A DNA stretch of 64,000 bases, taken from contig OX457036.1 in the NCBI GenBank assembly GCA_949752735.1, positions 11,681,352-11,745,351 on the forward strand. The letters are read 5' to 3'. Positions 10,300-22,152 of this stretch are shown here, piece after piece (position 1 is the first letter of the stretch; each line of letters starts with the position of its first letter). A program made the translations under genes and the position numbers. Source of the stretch: Lumbricus terrestris. Its lineage: Eukaryota; Annelida; Clitellata; Crassiclitellata; Lumbricidae. The notes under the pieces are model-generated. The model had not been told where the DNA came from, made no database searches, and saw nothing but the letters and a program-made list of their open reading frames with translations.

Positions 10300-13200
10300 C
10301 AGTCTTATATCCTTTTTCGGCATTGTCTAACCCATCTTAATTGTCGTGGCATGAACCTAAAAATCCCTGAAATTTATCTCCTCTTGGTCCAATCCAACAC
10401 ATCGGTTCTTGCTCTTACTGAAACCTGGCTTTCTGACGAATTGGCGTCTACTATCTCAATTCCGGGGTATAACTTTATTCATAAATCCAGGAAGGTTGGA
10501 ATGCGTGGTGGTGTTGGTTTTTTCATTCGTGCTAATATTGAATTTGAGGTCCTGGAGGCTGACTGGACAAAACCTAAAATGAATACCTATGAATGTATAT
10601 TCATCAAATTGCCACAAAGCAAAAAGAAAGACATTATAATTGGCTCTGTTTACCGCCCCCTGGTAATCCTATATCTGATTTTCTTGTGGATTTTGACAAC
10701 TCTCTATCATATCTATCGAAATCTACTAACCGTGCTTTCTTAATGGGTGATTTAAATATCAATCTCCTCCGACGTAGTGAGACCTTTCTAAATACTATGT
10801 TTTCTCATAAATTTATCCCAACCATCCTTAGACCAACTAGAATTACTGAAACTACTGCAACCCTGATTGATAATATATTCACTAATTGTTTAAACCCTGG
10901 GCAAGATTCTTGTATATTAATTAATGATATTTCGGATCATCTTCCAATCCTTCTCCACATTGATCTCTGTCCCCGACCTCAGCTTCTTACTCCTTTTTCA
11001 CAGATACGTAAATTCCCCCCAGAAGCCAAGGAAGTATTTATCAATTCTCTTAACTCTTCTGACTGGAATTTTGTTGATAATTTATGTCTAAATAATGGTC
11101 CGAATGCAGCATATACTGCTTTCTTCCAAAGGTACAAAATGTTATATGATAAAGCTTTTCCATTGCTAACTGTTAAAACTAAGGGTCGTAACTTCATTAA
11201 GCAACCTTGGATGACTAAATCGCTTCTCAAATCTTGTAAGAAAAAATCTAGACTACATAAGCAGTACTTGTTGAACCCTACAGCTTTAAATAAACAATTA
11301 TTCACTCAATATCGTAATAAATTTAAATCTGTTAGAAAAGAATGTGAATCACGATATTACACTGATTGCTTTTTCCAGTGTGGCAATAATCTTAATCAGA
11401 CTTGGAAAGTAATTAAGTAAATTCTTAATACCAAGGAAGAATCTTGCCTCCCTGACTCCTTCATTATTGGGTCGGAACTGGTGCAAGATCCAGTACTTAT
11501 CGCTAATTTCTTTAACAGTTATTTTACTACCATAGGAACTACACTTGCAGCAAAAATCCCTACAGCCACCACCCCCTTTGAGCACTTTATGCCCACTCCA
11601 CCTATGTGTTCTTTTGGCATTGCCCCTACCTCTGTTCTTGAGATTATTCAGGTCTCGGGTTTATTGAAGGCCTCATTATCTAGCCCTGATGAAATTAGCC
11701 CCTTGATAGCTAAAACTACTATAACTGCCATTGCTACCCCCCTTAGTTCTATAATAAATGCCTCATTCTCTACTGGATTAGTTCCCGATGAGCTAAAAAT
11801 TGCTAAAATTACTCCTATCTATAAAACTGGGGATAAGAAAATGACTAGTAATTATCGACCAATATCGGTACTCTCTTTTTTTTCTAAAATAATTGAAAAA
11901 CTTATGTCTAATAGAGTAACTGATTATCTTACTAAGTTTAGATTATTATCCCCTGCACAGTATGGATTTCAGCATAACCTCTCAACATACATGACCTTAA
12001 TGGACTTGCAATCAAATATTATTAATGCAATGGATGACAAAAAATACTCCTTGGGTATCTTTTTTGATCTGTCAAAAGCGTTTGACACGGTTAATCATAA
12101 AATTTTGATTAAAAAACTTGAATACTATGGATTCCGAGGTGTTAGCAATTCCTGGTTTTTAGACTATTTAAATAACAGAAGACAATATGTCTACTGTAAG
12201 GGTCATAAATCTGTGGCCTTGGATGTTTCCTGTGGAGTCCCCCAAGGGTCAATCCTTGGACCACTTCTCTTTCTCTTATATATTAATGACTTGCCTATGA
12301 CCTCATCTGTATTCAAATTTATACTATTTGCTGACGACACAAATGTTTTTCTATCGCACCATTCCATAGATTGCCTATTTGCTATGGCCAATAATGAGCT
12401 ATCTTTGATAGAGCAATGGTTCATAACTAATAAATTATCCCTTAATATTGATAAAACCAACTTTATTTTATTTCATACTAAAAAGAAAATTGACCATGAT
12501 GTGAACAGATCACTTCTAATTAATAATGTCCCCATCACCCAAACTAAATCATCTAAATTCCTTGGGGTCATTGTCGATAGCCACCTTACATGGAAGGATC
12601 ATATTTCAACTATTGTGAAAAAAATTGCTAAAAACATTGGGGTCCTTCATAGGATTAAACACTGCCTCCCCAAATCAGTTCTCTTTAATCTTTATTACAC
12701 ACTTATTTTTCCTTACCTATCTTACTGTAATATATCTTGGGGTTCTAATTATCTCTCCCGACTTAACCCATTAATTATATTGCAAAATCGTGCCATACGA
12801 TTAATATGTGGTGCCCACTGGAGGTCCAGCTCTGCCCCTCTTTACATAAATCATAGGTTACTGTCTCTGCTAAACATCAATAGGTTCCAAATATGTCTGT
12901 TTATGCATCGCTACCACCAGAGACTATTGCCCTACTCTTTTAATAATTATTTTATAACTGGTTCCTCACTTCATGACCATGCGACTAGACATGCCAGCTC
13001 TTACCGCAGTGAATATGCACGCCTAAAAATTAAACAGTTTTCAATAAAATATCTGGGTCCTAAGATTTGGAATGGCCTTCCAGCACATACATGTATATCT
13101 GCCTTACAGTCCATCAGCCCCTTTAAAAATCGCCTAAAAAATATCTCATTGTGAACTAATGTCTTTCGTTGTCTGACCGACATGTTCCCATTGAACTTAG

Positions 13201-13790
13201 TGGGTTATAGTGTCAAACTGTCAATTCTATAGTTTAGCATCTTATTCCTTTTGTGTTAATACCTGGTTTCTGTTAATATTTTCAGTCACTGTCTTATGAT
13301 AACTATTGATTGATCTTAGATTTTGCTGTGTTTCTTTTGTTTACATGGTGATCTGCTGATCTTCCTGTTAATATTTTCATTTACTGTTTTATGATAACTA
13401 TTGATTGGTCTTGCGTTTTGCTATGTTTCTTTTGTTTACATAGTGATATGCTGATCTCCCTGTGTTCACCCTACTTATGATCTGTTTTATCCCTCTCTCT
13501 CTCTCTCTCTCCTATATCTCATTTACTGTTTTCGTATCGTCTATATTGATAGATATTTACTCCACTCTTTTCTCATCGCCATCTTAATATAACTCTGCTG
13601 TGGTTGCCCAGGTTTAGCGGGATCACTCCCTTTCTGGGCTACCCTTTCTTAGAGATCTTTCACTTGATAGATGATATTATTAGCTCCTCTGTACACTCTT
13701 ATCTCATTTATTGTTTGTTTAATTGCTCTGTTTGATTTGTTGATCTCTTGGAATAAACAAGATTTGATTTGATTTGATTTGATATTCAAT
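10300..13790 (+). mobile_element. CR1/L2-like LINE, near full-length 3' part
   Basis: The element holds the endonuclease/reverse-transcriptase ORF2, a 3' UTR of about 600 bp with AT-rich direct repeats (ACTGTYTTATGATAACTATT at 13290 and 13385) and a terminal (TTTGAT)n tail at 13765-13785. A tail of short repeats rather than poly(A) suits CR1/L2-type LINEs. It lies 180 bp from the 3' end of copy B. I saw no clear target duplication. Confidence 0.85.
10320..13154 (+). pseudogene. LINE ORF2: endonuclease plus reverse transcriptase (two lesions)
   Basis: The EEP endonuclease starts at about 10340 (TETWLS, GSVYRP, then MGDLNINLL, SDHLPIL). Reverse transcriptase follows from about 11750 (NYRPISVLS, DLSKAFDTVNH, GVPQGSILGPLLF, and the catalytic FADD at about 12330). 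A C-terminal connection/thumb region runs to 13154. There are two disabling changes: a 1-nt loss in a C-run near 10655-10660, inside the SVYRPP motif, and an in-frame TAA at 11418-11420; the frame is otherwise continuous. Few lesions mean the insertion is fairly young. The protein would nick DNA and prime reverse transcription at the target. Confidence 0.88.
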
Positions 13791-13969
13791 GAACTAACGA
13801 AATGACGAAGTTATCCTCTCGGAGATGGTAACAAATGTTGTTTTCTGTTAGACAGCGACGGCTACTTTAAGAAGTTTATAACTCTAAATGTTAGCGCTGG
13901 GCGTTATCCAACCACCCACTTAACCGGCCGTCTAGCGATACTCGATTCTAAGAAATATTAGGATTATTT

Positions 13970-16882
13970 CTAAATCTTCCGCAGTTTTGTTTTAAGAACA
14001 AACCAGCGAATAATTCGTTCAAACAGAAGATTGCATTTCACGGCTGCAAATTCAGCCAGTGCTGTTCTACGTGGTTGATTGCAGTCGATACAGCATCTGA
14101 GTTTCAAATAGCCGGCTAGAAAGTGACTTCGAAGAAAATAATGACACTCAGAGCGGTTTCTACGGAAAAGAGAATCTGAAAGCGCTTGTTTACGAGAGTT
14201 GATGCATCGAGCGATAGAGTGTGTTAACATTGACCCCATAGTAGGCCTACATTCACATTTGCACATATCGTAATTTAGAGGTGATAAATAATAAAAGAGA
14301 GTGTGTACTCCAAGCAAAGACTGTACGTCTCTATCGAAAAGAGAGTCAAGCGGAGGCAATAACAAGACATTCGCAAATGCAAGTTCATTGAAATCATTAT
14401 GGAGATCAGGTTCCTTGAGAATTTGTTCACATAAATGTAACACTTCATCGTATCGACGAAACTTATAAAGGTACAAAGCACGATAGCAGTCAGCTGTGTT
14501 GCACTGGATGCCAAAGTTATTGCGAATCGCATTGTAGAATCTTGTCATGTTTTCCAAGGCATATTCCGTTAAATAGTCAAATAGTCTGGATTTAACTATC
14601 AAAAGATTCAGACTGAGAGTTGCGTCGCTTGTCAAAGACTGCTTTCTTCGATAAACGCACTCTTTGAAATCGTGGAAAGAAGTACTTAACTTTTTCGAAG
14701 AACAGCTTTTTCGCTTAGTCAAGGCCATTAGTACGTAATCTAACGTAGTAACGGTTGAAGTTAACAAATCACGACTCAACTGTTGGGCTAAATGCATTGA
14801 AAATCTTGAGGTGGATATTGCTGTTAAATAATATGCAAATACATTTGGTGTAAGACGTAAATCAAGATATATCTCTCCCTTTCTAAACACCAGTGCTTCA
14901 CTACACGTCTTGTAAAGCAGATAAAATCCAACGATTCCAACTATATCGTCAAAGAATAGCAAACAACCAGCATTCAATGTTTCATTGTCCACGTGGTTCA
15001 TTTCACACACACAAAATTCTGAGCATAGGTCCATAACTAATTGGGTTTCTGAAGCTGAAAAATGAAGAGCAGCAAGATAAAGTAAAGCTGCAGGAGCGAT
15101 TGTGTCGCTTTGAGAATCATTCTTTCCTAGGACTTTTCTAAGCAGTTCTTTTGCTAAGAGAGACATCAGTTGAAATGCTGAATGGCTAATGGACCCAGTT
15201 AAGTTTTCCATTAGCTCAACTGCAAGTAAATATTGGAAAAGACTTGTTTCCGTTGTGGAGGGTGTAGGAAATATATGATACTTACACCTGACGCTTTTGG
15301 ATTTAAAGAAAATTGCACTGATAAATTCATGAAATTCAGCGGTATCCCATGAAATTATTTCACACTCCAAACCATATGCTGCATTCAAACTATGCAGTGT
15401 CAAATCAAAGTATGCGAAACACTCGATGCTTTCTGGTATTGGATGCAATGGATGTTCACCGCTTATTAAACAACGCAACTTTCTTATTTCATGAGTGAAT
15501 ACAATATTTGAAGGAACTCTATGTTGTAAACCTGTGTAAGTCCTTGCTCTTTGAGTAAAGACATGGCAGATTGGAAATCCAATGCAAAACAAGTCATCGA
15601 AAGAGTCGAACTTCAATGAAATCCGAATGTCATAGATAGCTTGCGTGTAATCCGCCAAATATGGCGTCACTTTCTTTGCCTTTACAATTTTTGTGACTTC
15701 ATCATGCGTCCTTAAGAATTCTCTTATGTAATTTTCTATGAACCATTTACAAAGAATGCCAGAATTTCCGAACTCATTCAATCGTCTTTTCGTCTTGCCA
15801 AACATTGTGCAGCACGATGGCTCATAAAATAAATTTGCTTCGGGAATAAAATAGCTCGGAATGTACCCGCTCTTTAACCATTCAGAAAACTTCTGTAACA
15901 ACTCACAGCAGGTCTCAATAACAGAAACGGAATTCCACCAATCAGCTGACATCGTTTCACAGGTCCACAACATGAGCGTCTTTATATGATATGAACACAA
16001 AACCTCATCTTCCTTTGGACAATCCTTTTGAATTATTTCTCTTTTGCAGAAGAATCTCAGTAAATGATAGACAATCTGTTGAATTTGAGTCCAACTCTGG
16101 AGTAAGATTGCCTCCGCTACTGAAAACGACAATCTCCACTGCCACTCGTCGTTTCTACAAGCACGATGCTGAGCGTAGACAGCATGACAACCATTTTGTA
16201 CAACTTCGCAGATTTTGGCATTCGTCGGCCATCCGTAATATCTATGACGTTTTGGCCAATCATTGGCTTCTTTAGGCCAGTGAGGACACCACACGCTTTT
16301 AACCGTATCATACGTCATAGGATTTTGTTCAAATTGCAACGTGATTGCTGGGCCTCTCATAGTCAATGATGAGACACAATAATCTTCCTCGTTCGAAGCT
16401 AGATCAGTTTTATTTGCTATATCAATTTTATTTGCATTTGTATTCAGCTTAATGTGCAAATTATTTGATGGAGAGTCGAAAAATTCATATTGCTTGTATT
16501 TCCAATTGTAGTTCATCATCCCGAGAAGTCGCAGTCGAACAAAACCTGGATAATTGAGGCATGGCTCCATTTTACAGCACTTGATCGTCTCGTCTAACCA
16601 ACGCACATCATTTGGCAACACTAGAATCTCATCAACGAAAGCTAGCAAATTTTTAGAGACTAACAATGTATCATTGTCGTCGATGCAGGGAATCAATGGT
16701 CTGATGTAGAACTCTTCACTGCTACCACAAGCCATGGTATGCAACTTTGACCCACGACTCAATGTTGAGATTGGATGATATTTGAGATTCGAAACAATAC
16801 CACACGACTTTGGAAGCAATTGGCATGTACTAACTATGAAATCTGATGCAATTTCCATTTTCAAATTTCTTGCTGTCGTCAT
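13970..16882 (-). CDS. Mab-21 domain/cGAS-like receptor with TPR-like C-terminus, copy B (intact)
   Basis: A 970-residue uninterrupted frame. The Mab-21 nucleotidyltransferase fold spans about residues 1-370. G53-S54-S55 is the nucleotide-binding GS motif, D69-x-D71 gives two metal-binding acids, and D192 in YDTVKSVW (just before the WP motif) aligns in position with the third Asp of cGAS. WPKEANDW-x-x-R-x-R-x-x-GWP, SFSVAE (252-257), SYHIKTLMLW and GYIPSYFIPEANLF are family hallmarks. Residues 370-970 are helical; 794-868 (DCYRALYLYKFRRYDE...) looks TPR-like. The family makes cyclic nucleotide signals on sensing nucleic acid, but the activity of this copy is inference. R-P at 879-880 is a 6-bp TAGGCCTA insertion absent from C, D and E. 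The start is set by the conserved ATG after TACAG-G. Confidence 0.9.
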   Translation of the reverse strand: MTTARNLKMEIASDFIVSTCQLLPKSCGIVSNLKYHPISTLSRGSKLHTMACGSSEEFYIRPLIPCIDDNDTLLVSKNLLAFVDEILVLPNDVRWLDETIKCCKMEPCLNYPGFVRLRLLGMMNYNWKYKQYEFFDSPSNNLHIKLNTNANKIDIANKTDLASNEEDYCVSSLTMRGPAITLQFEQNPMTYDTVKSVWCPHWPKEANDWPKRHRYYGWPTNAKICEVVQNGCHAVYAQHRACRNDEWQWRLSFSVAEAILLQSWTQIQQIVYHLLRFFCKREIIQKDCPKEDEVLCSYHIKTLMLWTCETMSADWWNSVSVIETCCELLQKFSEWLKSGYIPSYFIPEANLFYEPSCCTMFGKTKRRLNEFGNSGILCKWFIENYIREFLRTHDEVTKIVKAKKVTPYLADYTQAIYDIRISLKFDSFDDLFCIGFPICHVFTQRARTYTGLQHRVPSNIVFTHEIRKLRCLISGEHPLHPIPESIECFAYFDLTLHSLNAAYGLECEIISWDTAEFHEFISAIFFKSKSVRCKYHIFPTPSTTETSLFQYLLAVELMENLTGSISHSAFQLMSLLAKELLRKVLGKNDSQSDTIAPAALLYLAALHFSASETQLVMDLCSEFCVCEMNHVDNETLNAGCLLFFDDIVGIVGFYLLYKTCSEALVFRKGEIYLDLRLTPNVFAYYLTAISTSRFSMHLAQQLSRDLLTSTVTTLDYVLMALTKRKSCSSKKLSTSFHDFKECVYRRKQSLTSDATLSLNLLIVKSRLFDYLTEYALENMTRFYNAIRNNFGIQCNTADCYRALYLYKFRRYDEVLHLCEQILKEPDLHNDFNELAFANVLLLPPLDSLFDRDVQSLLGVHTLFYYLSPLNYDMCKCECRPTMGSMLTHSIARCINSRKQALSDSLFRRNRSECHYFLRSHFLAGYLKLRCCIDCNQPRRTALAEFAAVKCNLLFERIIRWFVLKTKLRKI

Positions 16883-16900
16883 CCTGTATGGATATTATAT
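16883..16900 (-). other. Candidate 3' splice acceptor before the ATG (copy B)
   Basis: On the gene strand ATATCCATACAG|G precedes the ATG, as in copies A, C and D. With the donor at 18719-18724 it would define a 1.84 kb intron in the 5' UTR. Confidence 0.5.
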
Positions 16901-17017
16901 TATTTGTTTAATGACATTACCTGCTTTGCCAACTTCACCACCATAAATAAAATGTCATCGTCGCTATCAGCGTTTCATCGTAAACACGTCATTCACTAAC
17001 TACTATTCAACACACAT

Positions 17018-17130
17018 GCGTTTGTGTGTGTGTGTTTGTGTGTGTGCGTGTGTGTGTGTGGGCGTGTGTGTGCGCGTGTGTGTGGGCGTATGTGGGCGTG
17101 TGGGGTGTGGGTGTTTGTGTTGAGTAAGGG
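17018..17130. repeat. (TG)n/(TGGGCG) microsatellite
   Basis: Imperfect TG repeats with GGGCGTGTGTG and GGGTGTGGGTG variants lie in the presumed 5' intron of copy B. Confidence 0.9.
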
Positions 17131-17439
17131 GTGATAGTCATATTCATCTGCCTGTCTTTTCACGTTTTGAATTTACTCAACTATAGTATCTATAGAGCCT
17201 ACCTGAAACAACTCACTTGTTCATGTACAAGATTCTAATTAATTTAATCGTCTATCGCTCCATATTCTACTCCGACTGTAGTAAGTGAGTAAGCATATTT
17301 CTTATTAAACTGGATTCAGAAGGAAAGCATTCCGGTGTACAAACATGAAAATGACAAATGCAAAATCGATACAGGAACAGTATTTTCTGCAAATATTTCC
17401 TCACATAATAGTATGATTATAGGAAACAGGACCTGTCAT

Positions 17440-18003
17440 CAGGGCTGTACACGAGCGTATAGACGCCGGTATTACAGCGTGTGCTGACCTCCGGGAAAAC
17501 GGCAACGTGTAGGCAGGGGCGCAACCAGAACATTTTCCTAGGGGGTGCTCAGAATTATTATTGTAGGCTTAGCGTCGAATAATCTGTAATCTGAAAGACT
17601 GAAAGACCGAGAGACCCCCTACCCCCCCACCCCACAAAAAAACTCATCGGATTTGGAGAAATTGTGTGGGTCACCTTTTTAGCCCAGGGGGTGCTCAAGC
17701 ACCCCCCAGCACCCCCCTGGTTGCGCCACTGCGTGTAGGCATACTCACCTCCGAAAACCAGGGTATATGCGGGTATACATCGCATACTCACCTCACAAAG
17801 AATTCAATGTAAACAAAAGTGCGAAAAATAAAATTTCGGCGACAAAATGGGCGAAATTTGCGAAAAGTACTGCTTTTTTGGGACTGTCGTAACAAGAAAA
17901 CCAGGTGACGACTAAAAAAGGTCATCAGAACAATTTCGGCTAAAACATTCGATTTGTTTTCGGCCGGCGTGTACTCACCTCAAAATTTACCAGTACAGCC
18001 CTG
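17440..18003. mobile_element. hAT-type nonautonomous element (564 bp) with a nested MITE
   Basis: CCTGTCAT is duplicated at 17432-17439 and 18004-18011. The termini are CAGGGCTGTAC (left) and GTACAGCCCTG (right). The inner sequence repeats ACTCACCTC phrases and codes for nothing. An 8-bp TSD and CAGGG ends identify the hAT superfamily. A second element (17514-17731) interrupts it, so without that insert this copy is about 340 bp. Confidence 0.9.
17514..17731. mobile_element. hAT MITE nested in another hAT (218 bp)
   Basis: CGTGTAGG is duplicated at 17506-17513 and 17732-17739. The left end is CAGGGGCGCAACCAG and the right end CTGGTTGCGCCACTG. Subterminal GGGGGTGCT and AGCACCCCCC are inverted. 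It inserted after the surrounding hAT was in place. Confidence 0.92.
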
Positions 18004-18009
18004 CCTGTC

Positions 18010-20300
18010 ATGGAACCGGGGGCGATGATGATGATGATGATGCTGTCCATCCTCATTCCTGAGGGTCGGAGACCAGGGCGAAGGGTTGGCCTATATTGCA
18101 CCGGTTTCCCTTGTGGGGAAAGCTTATGTAGGACATGTATCGTTTTTTGGACAGCTGTGAAGTGTCCAGTATCTGCCGGCAGAGTTGGTCAAAGGTTGGC
18201 TGTCCCCAGGCCTATACCGTAACCGAAGCATCTTGTACTGTTTGAGTGCTGTTGTGCGTTTTCACTGATCTCAATCCTTCAAAGGCCTTCCTGTAATCTA
18301 CTAATCTCATTGCTAACTGCCAGCAGATAGAAATATAGGCGTACCGCTCTATTCGGGGTTGACCACAGCGACTCCCTAAAACATTTTGGTTATCATTCGT
18401 TAGTCTGGGGAACGTGAACCTCGACCCTCCAAATCCTATATAGACACATTCTTGTGCATGTGGATTGAAAGTTATACCATTGATGACGTATCTTTTCATA
18501 AAGCAAAAATGAATTTCTCAGCCAAATCGTATCTCAGTCAGAAGGTCAATACAAATCTTCTTCATGAACAAATTCTATAGTATTTAGTAGACACATCTCA
18601 AATAGCGGGCAATGCAAATCTTCTACATGAATAAAACTGTATAGTAATACGTATTGGCCGACAAAAAGCGTAGTAGCGTACATGTATATGCTATAATGAA
18701 TGACTTGACCAAGACACAACTTACCTTAAGCTATGTTGATATTTTATCAAACAGGAGAACACGAGTGCCAGTGAATCGATCAGGCGGCTGAACTTCACGC
18801 ATCCATTCAGACTGAACTTGATGAAGCTGCCACAACTGCAGCTATTTTCCAAATGCAATCAACTTTCAGACTGTAACTTTCCCGTGCACGAAAAACACGA
18901 CCGATTCGGAAACTTGCATGAAACTGCGCTAAAAAGAACGTAGGCTATTAGTCGGAGGGCCTATAAATCGCTCTTTGTTTGCATACCACATTTAAGCTTT
19001 CTTTTATCCCACTTATTTTGTACTCAATTGTTTTCTGTATTGAAAATGTTTTCGCTTGTTGGTAAGAATATTGTTTGTAGGACTATAATTGCTGTCGATG
19101 ATGTTGCCAGTACCACACAAACTCGCATACGCAAGCAAAATCGCCTTCAATTGGTATCAATTAGGGCATAATTATACAATATGCAGTCAAGCACGCGTGG
19201 CCTCATTTGTTGGACTGGATAGAGGTGCAATAGAAATTATTTATAACTTAGCCTACTATTTTCACCTTTTAATAGGTGTGTGACGCTTTGGTTTTTATAC
19301 TATGTAGATAAATTATTATTGAACTATCGACCCACGAGAACATACGCTGCAATAATTGAACATTTATTTTGTATGGACACTCGTGAGAAATTTTATCAGA
19401 GGTGAGCGACACTCTACGAAGCATGGAGTGCAGAAGCAATAAGTAGCCTATAAGTCGTTGGTAAATTTCTGTATTGACATTCTATTGAGTGCTGAACTTT
19501 CTATTATAACCTTTTCTGCAACGATTATCTAGGTGATAGCTCACATTAACACCCAATTGATAGTTTTCATCAAGGCTTTTTTTAGCATGTAGGCCTAGTT
19601 CGACACAAAATGTGCAGTTCCACATGAAATTGAGCAGTTATAGGAACATTTCAAAGCAGCTTCAATAGTAAAAGGTAATTAATTTCCGAGAGGGAGTAAT
19701 TTACCATAGGGGATGGTAAGGGAAAGAAAGGGCTGTACAATTCTACAAATTCCTTAAAGTAGCACTGGTTTGTAAAAAATCGTATCTTGTGAAGTGCCTT
19801 GAGTTTAATTAATGTGCCGTGTCTTTTGGGTACTCTTGTACCATGTTGTTATATCCTAATTCCTCCTCTTCTTCTCACATTCCTGGTCATTTCAACTTCT
19901 AACATCATCCACCTTAGCCGATACTCTGTCTGCCAGACTCGCCGGATCTTGACCCGCTGCCTATCGATTTTGTTTTGATTAAGTGCCTGTGAATAAGTTG
20001 GTTCCCCCGACTTCGCTTTTATGGGCGCTGTAGTCTGTAGAACTCTCGAGATGACGATTTTTTCAATTAGGATTAACAAGAGTAGCCCTAAAATAAACAT
20101 TGAAATAAATGGTGAAAGTAAGGTAATCAGGATTCTACTGAAAGTTTAGGTCTAAATACACATTATAAGAGTTTGTACAGAACAAAACTTAACTAGTTAA
20201 CTAATTTGCATACGAGGCAAACTTAACTATAACACGTTGAAAGAGATAAATGCCGAGACGGACCGAGGGAAATCCTTTGCTGAGATCCTGTGTTTTGGGC
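18010..20300 (-). repeat. Paralogous upstream block of the Mab-21 genes, copy B (longest)
   Basis: Colinear with 57.03-58.57 kb (copy D): shared phrases include GGTTGACCACAG/GGTCGACCACAT, AAAGTTATACCATTGATGACG, CACGACCGATTCGGAAACTT, TTTTGTATGGACACTCG and ACGAGGCAAACTT. Parts match the blocks of copy A and the orphan at 48.3 kb. No reading frame in it is conserved between copies, so it is noncoding: promoter, first exon and intron sequence. The right part (19.3-20.7 kb) shows nothing else I recognise. Confidence 0.75.
18725..18960 (-). other. Candidate noncoding first exon, GT donor (copy B)
   Basis: On the gene strand this ends in GCTTAAG|GTAAGT at 18725/18724, a near-perfect 5' splice site. 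The conserved core holds ACTTCACGCATCC and two GAAAC repeats 6 bp apart (18899 area, plus strand), also present in copy D. Copies A and D have C in place of T at donor position +2. Confidence 0.45.
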
Positions 20301-20752
20301 ATCCTGGCAGAGCTTTGAACCACTCGTCACCTATTTACGCCTACATAAAGATGTCTATGTAGTCGCAATGTATTTATGTGTGTATGAACGTATGCATGTA
20401 TGCATAACATTGAACTATGACATTATTCTGAAACCGATTGAGATTGCTCTATGAAAATTTAACGATTTATAGAAGATTTCTCAATAGGCCTACTTCTTGA
20501 ATTTTTCGCTTAAAACCGCTAATTTCTGCAAAAGGTGCATCTGCTTGAGCATTTTTTCTTATTTTTGTAAATTTCCGCGGAAAGATGAGCGACACTTGTA
20601 TACAGGCCTAGATTTCCATGTGAAATAAAATCATTTTTCTCTCCGCACTCAGAATTTTGTTTTACAGTTTATCGCAAAGTTATTATGGGAGTCCACATTC
20701 TGCATTAACTCGAGCTCGAATTCTTATTGTGAAGTTCAGTATGACCTTGATG

Positions 20753-21605
20753 TAGGGGCGGATCCAGCGAGGGGGCAATCCGGCCATGGCCCCATTTCAA
20801 AATTGCATGGGACCAGGGCCGGCCTTAGCTGAAATGGCACCCTATAGGCAAAGCATGCATTTAGCGCCCCAGCTTGCATTTTACGACATAGGAAAAGCAT
20901 GCATTGGGCACCCAGGCAACGCATACATTTCGCGCCCTCAGTTCCCCACTCAAACTCAACTGTTCAGCACACGTTACCCAGAGCCTTTACACTCAGCTGA
21001 GTAATTTGTATCTTTGTTATTAGTACACTGAAGGCGGGATAAAATTCATTCAATGGCTAAAAGTGAAAAAGGCTATACTAACATACATTTTTGTGCAAAT
21101 GACTCCCCCACTAGAATTTGGCGTCCCAGGCAACTGCCTGCTTTGCCTGTGCTTGAGGCCAGCCCTGATCTTTACTATCGAAATTGAGCGTTGCGTAGTC
21201 TGAATTATGCTGCCCTTTAAATTGAATTAGGCCTGCCTGAATTGGTGCAATGAAATCTGCAATTATCTTAAATTCTTTCTAAAGTCTTCAGTTTAAAAGA
21301 ATATAGTGTGAAAAATAAAAATCGCCGGTGCCGCGGCACCCCCTCCCCAAAGAGTGCGGCGCCCTAGGCAACTGCCTACTTTGCCTATGCCTAAGGCCGG
21401 GCCTGCATGGGACGTGGCCCCCATTTGTTTTCAACAAGCATTAAATTAATGCAGCGGGTAGTATATTATTTAATTGCTTGCATAGATTACGTCGACCAGA
21501 TAACTGATGACTAAAAAAAGAAAAAAGGTCATCAGAATTTTTCAGGCACAGTTCACCGATCACCGAAAATTTTGCCCCCCTCGAAAATTTCTGTTTCCGC
21601 CCTTG
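20753..21605. mobile_element. hAT-type MITE with a nested hAT insertion
   Basis: CCTTGATG is duplicated at 20745-20752 and 21606-21613. The ends are TAGGGGCGGATCC (left) and ..TTTCCGCCCTTG (right), whose reverse complement CAAGGGCGGAAAC matches. Subterminal GAGGGGGCAA is inverted on the right as TTGCCCCCCTC. Without the insert (20814-21405 plus one TSD) the element is about 250 bp and noncoding. Confidence 0.88.
20814..21405. mobile_element. hAT-type nonautonomous element nested in another hAT (592 bp)
   Basis: CATGGGAC is duplicated at 20806-20813 and 21406-21413. The left end is CAGGGCCGGCCTTAG; the right end is CTAAGGCCGGGCCTG. Subterminal GGCAAAG and CTTTGCC motifs (GCCTACTTTGCCTATGCC) are inverted. 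There is no coding sequence. Confidence 0.92.
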
Positions 21606-21613
21606 CCTTGATG

Positions 21614-22152
21614 ATAGAGTCCTGCGGCAACGTTACGGGTTCCATAATAGCACCAAGCCCTCCTTTTTCTCTTCAATGTTCTCAGATTTGGAATGAAAAT
21701 GTCTTGAAGCATTCCAGCATAGCTCACAGAGGGCTACAATCTGGCAAGTTTGGTGTCCGCTCATCTTTGCCAACGAATAATGATAATAATAATTATTAAT
21801 ATTACGACAATTTATATGGCGCTGTAAAACAGCCATGCCGTTACAAGGGCGCCTTACAAAGCAGCCAACATGTTGCAGCATCCGAAACTCAATTGGTGAT
21901 TGCCTATTTAGAACTTCAATAAATATCCCCTGCCCGTTGCTTAGATGTTTTTATTTCCACACTTTAATGGGATAAGACCTAGCGAACAAGCATGTTTTAG
22001 CATGGGTTTAAAAGAGTACACCGAGCCAGCCGATCTAATAGCGAGAGGAAGTCTGTGTACCAGCATCGAGGAACAGCGGCCGAGAAAGCATACGTAAATA
22101 GGTCCTGTCAGATGATCGGAGCGAAGGAATGAGGCTCTGTGCAGCAATCGCG
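21614..22152. other. Noncoding interval, possible old array/SINE remnants
   Basis: Nothing codes here. Around 21890-21975 the text AACTTCAATAAATATCCCC and TTTTTATTTCCACACTTTAATGG resembles the diverged tandem-array family at 31.1-31.4 kb. 21800-21870 (GGCGCTGTAAAACAGCC) may be a SINE or MITE piece. Neither call is firm. Confidence 0.4.
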
